Assembly (NCBI GenBank): GCA_938018155.1
Contig: CALIIG010000187.1
Span: 1-6,161 of the forward strand
Origin: an uncultured Prevotella sp.
GTDB taxonomy: Bacteria; Bacteroidota; Bacteroidia; Bacteroidales; Bacteroidaceae
Length of the DNA stretch: 6,161 nt
Reading direction: 5' to 3'
Position numbers and translations under genes: made by a program
Shown: positions 1-5,400 of the stretch, piece by piece
Position numbering within the stretch: position 1 is the stretch's first letter
How the letters are laid out: each line of letters begins with the position of its first letter
The notes under the pieces: generated by a model
Told to the model about the DNA's origin: nothing
What the model saw: the letters and a program-made list of their open reading frames with translations, nothing else
The model's database searches: none

Positions 1-60
1 ACGGCCGTCATACGCATTGTTCGACGGTCGTCATACACGCTGCTGACGGCCGTCGAACAA
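1..60. repeat. Cluster of three GACGGCCGTC-type palindromes
   Basis: Three copies of a 10-bp self-complementary core lie in register. The first is at 1-9 and is cut by the window edge, the second at 23-32 reads GACGGTCGTC with one change, and the third is at 45-54. The core spacing is 22-23 bp, about two helical turns. The second copy is preceded by GTTC and the third is followed by GAAC, so they face each other. A fourth copy lies at the far end of the window. The repetition and palindromy are seen directly. The role, such as a dispersed intergenic repeat or an array of protein-binding sites, is unknown. Confidence 0.8.
17..60. other. Long hairpin formed by two facing palindromic repeats
   Basis: Bases 17-33 pair with 44-60 over 17 bp with a single T-G wobble (28 with 49), leaving a 10-base loop (34-43). 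It lies downstream of the minus-strand deaminase gene. Neither side has a T-run, so it is not a classical intrinsic terminator, but in RNA it would be a very stable structure that could block exonucleases or separate transcription units. That role is inference. Confidence 0.65.
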
Positions 61-110
61 CAAGCCCTACACCATAAAGATGTAATCGTTACGGTGCAAG
101 TTATGGGGTA

Positions 111-128
111 AAAGGCCGGAATGCCTTT
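111..128 (-). terminator. Possible weak terminator of the deaminase gene
   Basis: Read on the minus strand, AAAGGC, loop ATTCCG, GCCTTT forms a 6-bp stem followed by T then ACCCC. It lies about 25 bases beyond the deaminase stop codon. The T-tract is only four bases and three of them are in the stem, so it is at best a weak intrinsic terminator. The stronger hairpin at 17-60 may do the job instead. Confidence 0.35.
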
Positions 129-151
129 GCCGGAAGAATGAAAAGGGAAAA

Positions 152-619
152 TTAATATTCAGTTTTGTCGGCCTTTTCAGTCCACATTTCAAAGGCCTTC
201 TTGCCCTCTTCGGGGAGTAATTCAAGCATAGGTTTTTCGCGTTGTGAGGCATCAAGCATTATCTCATCGTAGATAAAGTTGTCGCTGAAGCCGATGCGGG
301 CTGCATCTCTGCGGTTGTTCGAATAATAAATGCGGTCGATACGTGCCCAGTAAATAGCACCAAAGCACATGGGACAAGGCTCGCAGCTGCAATAGATTTC
401 GCAGCCGGAGAGATCGATTGCTTTCATTCGGAAGCAGGCTTTACGTATGGCGTTGACCTCGGCATGGGCGGTAGGGTCGGTATCAATGGTCACACTGTTT
501 GAGGCTTCAGCCAGTATAACACCGTCGCGTGCGACGACAGCACCGAACGGTCCGCCCCCATTCTTTACGCTTTCCTCACTTAAAGCAATAGCGCGGCGCA
601 TTAAATCTTCTCGTGTCAT
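152..619 (-). CDS. guaD: Guanine deaminase (CDA-fold nucleoside/nucleobase deaminase)
   Basis: This 155-residue zinc-dependent cytidine-deaminase-fold enzyme most likely converts guanine to xanthine plus ammonia in the cytoplasm. The zinc site is visible: the H-A-E motif (His52, Glu54 as proton shuttle) within TDPTAHAEVNAIRKAC, and P-C-P-M-C (Cys82, Cys85) within SCEPCPMCFGAIYWAR. Three features favour guanine deaminase over the tRNA adenosine deaminase TadA: the GGGPFGAV segment near residue 21, the block GFSDNFIYDEI (about 110-120), and the C-terminal tail ending K-T-E-Y. As recalled, the Bacillus subtilis GuaD sequence has the same layout, the same length (about 156) and a terminal Tyr that closes over the active site. 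The ATG at 617-619 fits the family N-terminus. There is no Shine-Dalgarno sequence, as usual in Bacteroidota. The gene stands alone and diverges from ogt. Activity on other purines or cytosine-type substrates cannot be excluded from sequence. Confidence 0.87.
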   Translation of the reverse strand: MTREDLMRRAIALSEESVKNGGGPFGAVVARDGVILAEASNSVTIDTDPTAHAEVNAIRKACFRMKAIDLSGCEIYCSCEPCPMCFGAIYWARIDRIYYSNNRRDAARIGFSDNFIYDEIMLDASQREKPMLELLPEEGKKAFEMWTEKADKTEY

Positions 620-655
620 ATATGGTTTTTATTTCTGATTTTTAAACGCGGAGGA

Positions 656-685
656 CAAATTTACGGCTTTTCTGCCAATTTGCAA
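656..685 (-). promoter_or_regulatory. Bacteroidota-type promoter for the deaminase gene
   Basis: On the minus strand TAAATTTG (plus 656-663) matches the Bacteroidota -7 consensus TAnnTTTG exactly. A TTG (plus 683-685) lies 19 bases upstream, as expected for the -33 element. This puts transcription start roughly 30 bases before the ATG. The motif match is seen; its use as a promoter is inferred. Confidence 0.6.
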
Positions 686-738
686 GCCCACACTGCGAGT
701 TTTTGCACGCTGCAGACGGGGTTTCGTTGCAAAATGGT

Positions 739-746
739 TATCTTTG
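739..746 (+). promoter_or_regulatory. Candidate -7 box for the ogt/nuclease-helicase operon
   Basis: TATCTTTG matches TAnnTTTG and lies 73 bases before the ogt ATG. No convincing TTG is found at the usual 19-21 base distance upstream, so the -33 element is weak or absent. It would give a leader of roughly 65-70 bases. It sits back to back with the deaminase promoter in the 200-bp divergent region. Confidence 0.4.
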
Positions 747-819
747 CTCAAAGCAGTAACGGTGTGGCAACGGTTCTGTCATCGTAGCAGGCCGGCTGCA
801 TCATCGAAAGTTCGAAACA

Positions 820-1350
820 ATGGAAACAACAGAATATGGCTTTGCAGAAAGCCCTTTTGGTGAGCTGATTGTTGCGCGGACGGCGGCAGGAATTTGTTAT
901 TTACAGTTTGTAACCACCACCCCGCATGAGGCTTTTGACGAGTTTCGCAGGTGCTGGAACAGCGACGTGCGTGCCACACAGAACGACGAAATGGCATGCA
1001 AGGTAGTGAAAATGATGTTTGAAGAGCATAGAAAAGACATCGCTCTCGACCTCCGCGGCACGGCTTTTCAGCTGAAGGTTTGGGCGGCATTGCAGCACGT
1101 TCCGTTCGGGCAGACCGTAAGTTACCGGCAGATGGCCTGTGCCATAGGGCAGCCCGCGGCCGTGCGTGCCGTAGCCAGCGCCATAGCCCGCAACCCTGTA
1201 GCCGTGCTGGTTCCGTGCCACCGCGTGATACACAGCGACGGCACCACGGGACAATATCACTGGGGTGCCGACCTGAAAAAGCGGCTCATCCGATGGGAAT
1301 ACAACGTAACGTATGGTCCTGACGGGCACGATGCCGACACCTTATTATAA
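820..1350 (+). CDS. ogt: Methylated-DNA--protein-cysteine S-methyltransferase
   Basis: This 176-residue suicide repair protein transfers the alkyl group from O6-methylguanine (and O4-methylthymine) in DNA to its own cysteine. The active-site motif P-C-H-R-V-I places the acceptor at Cys133. Just before it, AVRAVASAIARNP gives the arginine finger (Arg116) and the conserved Asn125 of the recognition helix-turn-helix. The C-terminal GQYHWGADLKKRLIRWE resembles the matching part of Ada proteins. The N-terminal part (about 1-75) is the ribonuclease-H-like domain typical of the family. There is no Ada-type N-terminal zinc/Cys domain or AraC domain, so this is a stand-alone Ogt/MGMT. The ATG at 820 gives a normal family start, and the length is similar to other Ogt proteins. 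A short tail of about 16 residues after the core is not diagnostic. The stop codon is followed after 2 bp by the nuclease-helicase ATG, implying co-transcription and perhaps translational coupling. Confidence 0.93.
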   Translation: METTEYGFAESPFGELIVARTAAGICYLQFVTTTPHEAFDEFRRCWNSDVRATQNDEMACKVVKMMFEEHRKDIALDLRGTAFQLKVWAALQHVPFGQTVSYRQMACAIGQPAAVRAVASAIARNPVAVLVPCHRVIHSDGTTGQYHWGADLKKRLIRWEYNVTYGPDGHDADTLL

Positions 1351-1352
1351 TC

Positions 1353-4300
1353 ATGATTCGATCATATCGCCCTTTTATGCCTCAGACAACATCTGAAACA
1401 AATTTGAATAAACACACAAAAACTTCGCTGCACAATCGCAGTGACGATGCCGCCGAGCTGTTTTCGCGCATACGCTTCGTGCTTACGGCCACAGACGTTA
1501 AGCCTGCAGTGGTCAACAAAACGCTGCAAGAGACGCTCGTCATCGCCTGCGCCGAGGGACTGAAAGGCACGCATTACGGCTTCGGTGACCTGAATTCGCA
1601 GGTTGAAAGCCTCGTGCGCATGCTCCATATACCCGCCGGAGAGGCCGCCGCCATACGCCGCATGCGCCGCCATTCCAACCACAGCGACGCCCTTTCGGCC
1701 GACGATCTGCGCTATGATGCGCAGGCATTGGCCGGTCTGGTAAGCAGAATTTACGGTGCCCGACTGCCTGAAGACCTGACGAAACTTCTGCCACACGGAC
1801 CGCAGAAAGCAGCAAAGAGCCTGCACGTAAACGCTGCCGACAAACGCTGTATTGTGCAGGGGTGGGACGACGACACGATAACCGTCGTGGTAGATGAGGA
1901 GCGCGAGCAAACCATCATGACCGTAAGGTACAACGATGACAGCCAGCACGCCCGCATGCAATATCTGAAAGACATTCTGCGCACGGGCATGCACCTGAAC
2001 CTTCTGGGCTGCCAGGTGGAGGGAAACACCGTTACACCGCGCCTGATTATTGTTGAACCCGACTGTCTGCTCGACATCAGCACCATTGCTTCGTGCTTTA
2101 ACGACTATGGCCATCATCCGTTATCCTACCTCGTCAGCCGCATGAACGAGCGGGCAAACAGTCAGGCAATACTGCTCGGTAACTTTGCAGGGCGCGCCCT
2201 CGACGACATTATCAATCAGTCTTGCTTCAATGCAGGCCGCACGCTGATGCGCAATTTCCGTGAAAAAGCCCTCGAATACGCCACGTGTCCGGCCTTTGAT
2301 GCCGCTGGCTTTAAACAGGACGCAGCCACGCAAATTGAGCATTTGCAACAGATTATAGCCGAGCTTCGGCAGCACTATGACCTGTCAAAGGCCGTGCTTG
2401 AGCCAACATTTATCTGCGAAAAACTGGGCATTCAGGGGCGCGTTGACCTGATGACGACCGACCTTCGCCTGCTTGTCGAGCAGAAATCGGGACGCAACAT
2501 CTTCCTCGAACGCGCCATACGTAACAGCCATGGCACGCTAACGGTTGAGAAACACTATGTGCAGGTGCTGCTCTATTACGGCATTTTGTTCTACAATTTC
2601 AACCTTTCCAACACCGATATACGCTTGCTTTACTCGCGCTATGCGCTGCCCGACGGACTGCTTGGCGTGGCCAACCTCATGGCTCTTGTGTATGAAGCCC
2701 TGCGGTTTCGCAACGAAGCAGTAGCCCTTGATTTCGACATTGCCGAGCGTGGACCGCAGCATCTGCTGCCCCTGCTGACGGCCGAGACGCTGAATACTGC
2801 AGAAATGAGCGGCTTTTTCTATGAGCATTATCTCCTCCCTCCGTTACAGGAAGTGCTCGTTCCGCTGCAAAATATGTCGCCCTTAGAGCAGGCTTACTTC
2901 TGCCGCATGATGCAATTTGTGGTTCGTGAGAACATCATGTCGAAAGTTGGAGTAAGCGAAGGCATGGGCAACAGCGTGGCAAACCTCTGGAACATGCCCC
3001 TCACCGAGAAGCGGGAAACGGGTAATATCTACACCAAACTTACTATTATTAATAAGGAGAAAGACGTCGACGGCGGCGAATCAAACGGTTATGACCTCAT
3101 CACGCTGGCTGTTCCTGACCAGGGAAACGACTTTCTGCCGAACTTTCGGCGGGGCGATATGGTTTACCTTTACTCGTATCCGGAGAACGAAGAGCCCGAT
3201 GTGCGCAAGGCATTACTGTTTAAAGGCGGTATCGCTGCGCTGAACGGCAGCAACGTTACCGTAAAACTGACCGACGGACAACAGAATGCAGACATCTTCG
3301 AAAAGCTGCCATACAACGTGACGGACGGCGAAAACGTGTCGATGGCACGGCGCGGAGGGCAGAGGGTTTGGTGCATTGAGCACGCAGGCAGCGACGTGGG
3401 GGGGAGCGCAGGCATACGTGCTTTATACACATTCGTAACGTCAACGGCCCGCCGAAAGGCCCTTCTTCTAAGCCAACGTGAGCCTGAAGCCGATACCCGT
3501 GTGACGTTATCGCAAAGCTATAATGAGGCATTAGACTCTGTCTTAACGAAAGCAAAGCAGGCTCTTGACTATTTTTTGCTCGTGGGTCCGCCGGGTACAG
3601 GCAAGACGTCGATGGCACTGAGGTTTCTCGTTGAGGAGCAATTGGCGACGTGTCCGGAGGGTGGAATACTGCTCATGGCGTACACAAACCGCGCCGTTGA
3701 CGAAATATGCGGCATGCTTGTAGAGGCCGGAGCAGACTTCATCAGGATAGGAAGCAAGCTAAGTTGTGCCGTGGCCTACGAGCCATTCTTGCTGTCGAGC
3801 GTTGTGGGTAGCCGCCCGACGCTCGAGCATATCAGGCAAAAGTTAGGCCGTGCACGGGTAATTGTGGGAACAACATCGATGATACAGTCGCGCGACTACA
3901 TCTTTAACCTGCGCCATTTCTCCCTTGCAATCGTCGACGAAGCGTCACAAATTCTCGAACCCGGCATCATAGGGCTGCTGTCATCGCATCGCGGAGGGCA
4001 GACAACAGGAGGCGAACCGGTATGCGATATCGACAAATTCATTCTTATTGGCGACTATAAACAGCTGCCCGCCGTGGTGCAACAGAACGACAACGACAGT
4101 GCCGTGACCGACCCGCTGCTGCGCGACATAGGCCTGACGACATGCAAAGGAAGCCTCTTCGAGCGGCTTATCCGTCATGAAAAACAGGCCGGTCGCACCG
4201 ACTTTATGGACACTTTGCACCGTCAGGGCCGCATGCACCCTGACATTGCAGCCTTTCCAGGCCAGGCCTTTTACTTTGCAGAGCACATCGAACCCGTGCC

Positions 4301-4895
4301 ATTGAAGCACCAAAAAGAGCAGGAACTGGGCTACACGGCAGCGTCAGAAGACGGCGTTGACGACCTTCTGAAGGCACACCGACTGCTTTTTTTTGCTTCA
4401 AAACCATGCTTGCAGCCCGAGGTTTCAGACAAGGTGAACGCCTCGGAAGCACATATTGTAGCCGACTTGCTGCGGCGAATACACCGCTTTTACGGCGAAG
4501 CGTTCGACCCTGAAAAGACTGTAGGCGTCATCGTTCCGTACCGGAACCAGATAGCTATGATAAGAAAGGAGATTGAAGCGTTGCATATTCCCGCACTCGA
4601 AAGCGTGAGCATTGATACCGTTGAGCGTTATCAGGGCTCGCAACGCGATGTAATTATTTACAGCTTTACGATACAAAGGCGTTATCAGCTCGACTTCCTG
4701 ACATCAAACAGCTTTCAGGAAGACGGCCACATTATTGACCGGAAGCTCAACGTTGCCCTCACAAGGGCACGCCGTCAACTGTTGCTAACGGGCAACACAA
4801 CAACGTTATCTGCCGACCCTACTTTTAGCAACCTTCTGAATTTTGCACGATTAAGAAACGCCTTTGTTACACCATACCCACTTAAAAATTTCTAA
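1353..4895 (+). CDS. Dna2-like PD-(D/E)XK nuclease fused to SF1B helicase
   Basis: This is a 1180-residue cytoplasmic DNA-processing enzyme with apparent nuclease and ATP-driven helicase halves. Residues 1-300 match no domain I recognise. Residues about 310-430 form a RecB/Dna2-type nuclease: GRVD with Asp365, then E-Q-K (Glu376, Lys378) in LLVEQKSGR, then the Q-x-x-x-Y motif (Gln404, Tyr408). Residues about 555-640 look like the beta-barrel seen before the helicase core in Upf1/Dna2 relatives (FRRGDMVYLYSY, then LLFKGGIAAL). The helicase core has Walker A GPPGTGKT (745-752), motif Ia AYTNRAVDE, Walker B DEAS (862-865), motif III GDYKQLP (900-906), motif IV RQGRMHP (957-963), motif V near 1088-1099 (VERYQGSQRD) and motif VI LNVALTRARR (1132-1141). 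All core motifs are intact. Cys312 and Cys355 precede the active site, but no three-Cys cluster follows it, so a Dna2/Cas4-type iron-sulphur cluster is not evident. An alternative start is ATG 1377 (residue 9). The likely role is DNA end, flap or fork processing. Substrate and polarity cannot be read from sequence. Confidence 0.88.
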   Translation: MIRSYRPFMPQTTSETNLNKHTKTSLHNRSDDAAELFSRIRFVLTATDVKPAVVNKTLQETLVIACAEGLKGTHYGFGDLNSQVESLVRMLHIPAGEAAAIRRMRRHSNHSDALSADDLRYDAQALAGLVSRIYGARLPEDLTKLLPHGPQKAAKSLHVNAADKRCIVQGWDDDTITVVVDEEREQTIMTVRYNDDSQHARMQYLKDILRTGMHLNLLGCQVEGNTVTPRLIIVEPDCLLDISTIASCFNDYGHHPLSYLVSRMNERANSQAILLGNFAGRALDDIINQSCFNAGRTLMRNFREKALEYATCPAFDAAGFKQDAATQIEHLQQIIAELRQHYDLSKAVLEPTFICEKLGIQGRVDLMTTDLRLLVEQKSGRNIFLERAIRNSHGTLTVEKHYVQVLLYYGILFYNFNLSNTDIRLLYSRYALPDGLLGVANLMALVYEALRFRNEAVALDFDIAERGPQHLLPLLTAETLNTAEMSGFFYEHYLLPPLQEVLVPLQNMSPLEQAYFCRMMQFVVRENIMSKVGVSEGMGNSVANLWNMPLTEKRETGNIYTKLTIINKEKDVDGGESNGYDLITLAVPDQGNDFLPNFRRGDMVYLYSYPENEEPDVRKALLFKGGIAALNGSNVTVKLTDGQQNADIFEKLPYNVTDGENVSMARRGGQRVWCIEHAGSDVGGSAGIRALYTFVTSTARRKALLLSQREPEADTRVTLSQSYNEALDSVLTKAKQALDYFLLVGPPGTGKTSMALRFLVEEQLATCPEGGILLMAYTNRAVDEICGMLVEAGADFIRIGSKLSCAVAYEPFLLSSVVGSRPTLEHIRQKLGRARVIVGTTSMIQSRDYIFNLRHFSLAIVDEASQILEPGIIGLLSSHRGGQTTGGEPVCDIDKFILIGDYKQLPAVVQQNDNDSAVTDPLLRDIGLTTCKGSLFERLIRHEKQAGRTDFMDTLHRQGRMHPDIAAFPGQAFYFAEHIEPVPLKHQKEQELGYTAASEDGVDDLLKAHRLLFFASKPCLQPEVSDKVNASEAHIVADLLRRIHRFYGEAFDPEKTVGVIVPYRNQIAMIRKEIEALHIPALESVSIDTVERYQGSQRDVIIYSFTIQRRYQLDFLTSNSFQEDGHIIDRKLNVALTRARRQLLLTGNTTTLSADPTFSNLLNFARLRNAFVTPYPLKNF

Positions 4896-4951
4896 AACCG
4901 CGATAAAAACTATATGAATCAAGAAATGCTGCCATAACCATAAAATCACGA

Positions 4952-4964
4952 TTTAAACAAAATT
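4952..4964 (+). repeat. 13-bp direct repeat, copy 1 (at beta-barrel remnant)
   Basis: TTTAAACAAAATT occurs here and again, identically, at 5348-5360 in the leader of the intact outer-membrane gene. Similarity extends a few bases upstream (TCACGA versus CCACAGC). Here it runs directly into the 5' end of the broken beta-barrel coding sequence. Confidence 0.7.
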
Positions 4965-5217
4965 GGTAAGCCTTTTTGTTGATGGTGGTATTGGTTTTGC
5001 ATCCGGTAGTGTAGCCCATACTGACTTTACGGCATTCCATATCGGCCTTCAGCCCGGGCTTGCATTAAACCTTAGCAAGCACTTCAGCGTTGTAAGTAAG
5101 GTAGGTTTCCTCGGTTACGAAGCTGTTAACCCCGAAGGACCCAACAACAATGTACACGCATTGGGGTTGGGTGTAAACGGTAACAACATTCAATTTGGCT
5201 TATATTACAACTTCTAA
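4963..5217 (+). pseudogene. C-terminal remnant of an outer-membrane beta-barrel protein
   Basis: The 84 codons read like the last third to half of a small OMP beta-barrel (porin-family, about 200 residues). They show alternating barrel strands such as LFVDGGIGFASG, AFHIGLQPGLALNLSKHFSVV and GLGVNGNNIQFGLYYNF, and end in the terminal Phe needed for outer-membrane insertion. There is no ATG, only a possible TTG, and no signal peptide. An in-frame TAA lies two codons upstream at 4954-4956. The 5' half, including the export signal, is therefore missing, and the product could not reach the outer membrane. The neighbouring intact beta-barrel gene at 5401 is not closely similar in sequence, so this is not a simple tandem duplicate. 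The remaining frame is undamaged, suggesting recent truncation. An alternative is a regulated or phase-variable fragment whose 5' half lies elsewhere. Confidence 0.75.
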
Positions 5218-5224
5218 ACGAGGT

Positions 5225-5242
5225 TATTCTCATACGAGAATA
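5225..5242 (+). other. Small hairpin after the beta-barrel remnant
   Basis: TATTCTC, loop ATAC, GAGAATA forms a perfect 7-bp stem 8 bases after the remnant's stop codon. No T-tract follows (TCATAAAAG), so it is not a convincing intrinsic terminator. It may be left over from the 3' end of the once-intact gene. Confidence 0.4.
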
Positions 5243-5251
5243 TCATAAAAG

Positions 5252-5332
5252 AGCCTCTTTCCCGATACTCTATTTAGGGATTTACCCTACGCTATATAGG
5301 GATTTATCCTTTTAGGATTCGGAGAAGAGGCT
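5252..5332 (+). promoter_or_regulatory. Long inverted repeat enclosing tandem operator-like repeats
   Basis: Bases 5252-5265 (AGCCTCTTTCCCGA) are complementary to 5319-5332 at 12 of 14 positions, including a perfect 8-bp outer end. They enclose a 53-base AT-rich segment. The right arm ends one base before the candidate -7 box of the downstream outer-membrane gene. It could act as a DNA-level regulatory structure or as the terminator region of the upstream remnant. The pairing is seen; the function is not known. Confidence 0.5.
5270..5310 (+). repeat. Two 19-bp direct repeats at 22-bp period
   Basis: CTATTTAGGGATTTACCCT (5270-5288) and CTATATAGGGATTTATCCT (5292-5310) match at 17 of 19 positions, with a repeat period of 22 bp, about two helical turns. 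Each contains a small dyad, AGGG-ATTTA-CCCT in the first copy. The second copy ends where the -33 element of the following promoter would lie. This arrangement is what tandem transcription-factor sites look like, but no specific regulator can be named. Confidence 0.65.
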
Positions 5333-5340
5333 TAATTTTG
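5311..5340 (+). promoter_or_regulatory. Promoter of the outer-membrane beta-barrel gene
   Basis: TAATTTTG at 5333-5340 fits the Bacteroidota -7 consensus TAnnTTTG. A weak TTTA at 5311-5314 stands near the expected -33 position, 18 bases upstream. Transcription would begin around 5344-5347, giving a leader of about 55 bases that starts close to the 13-bp repeat. The poor -33 element would fit dependence on an activator bound at the adjacent tandem repeats, which is inference. Confidence 0.5.
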
Positions 5341-5347
5341 CCACAGC

Positions 5348-5360
5348 TTTAAACAAAATT
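5348..5360 (+). repeat. 13-bp direct repeat, copy 2 (leader of intact OMP gene)
   Basis: TTTAAACAAAATT is identical to 4952-4964. It lies at the likely 5' end of the leader of the 5401 gene. It is AT-rich, so a shared leader element or chance are both possible. Confidence 0.65.
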
Positions 5361-5400
5361 ACAGAAAGATTATATTGTATAACTTAAAACAAAACGCACA

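Noticed and set aside
1..60. Short CRISPR-like array of regularly spaced repeats
   Set aside because: The repeat core is only 10 bp, the spacers are about 12 bp, one unit is inverted and there are just three copies. CRISPR repeats and spacers are each about 25-40 bp and all in one orientation.
152..619. tRNA-specific adenosine deaminase (TadA)
   Set aside because: It shares the H-A-E and P-C-x-x-C zinc motifs, but the GFSDNFIYDEI block and the C-terminal KTEY tail fit guanine deaminase, and the basic tRNA-binding C-terminus of TadA is missing.
676..736. Inverted repeat around AATTTGCAA and TTGCAAAAT in the divergent promoter region
   Set aside because: The arms are about 8 bp, AT-rich, imperfect and some 40 bases apart, which is within chance expectation.
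901..1329. 142-codon open frame on the minus strand
   Set aside because: It is antisense to the unambiguous methyltransferase gene and its translation shows no domain.
1362..2117. 251-codon open frame on the minus strand
   Set aside because: It lies wholly within the nuclease-helicase gene, lacks any recognisable family signature, and is explained by codon bias of the gene on the other strand.
1353..4895. Anti-phage defence helicase-nuclease system
   Set aside because: Fused nuclease-helicases occur in some defence islands, but here there is no partner defence gene, no integrase or tRNA attachment site, and base composition looks like that of the neighbours. Linkage to ogt points to repair.
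4896..4962. Terminator after the nuclease-helicase gene
   Set aside because: No stem followed by a T-run could be found in this stretch. The end of that transcript is not identifiable from sequence.
4963..5217. Intact small protein gene starting at TTG
   Set aside because: The translation is clearly the C-terminal part of a longer exported barrel. It has no signal peptide, no promoter-like box at a proper distance and an in-frame stop two codons upstream.
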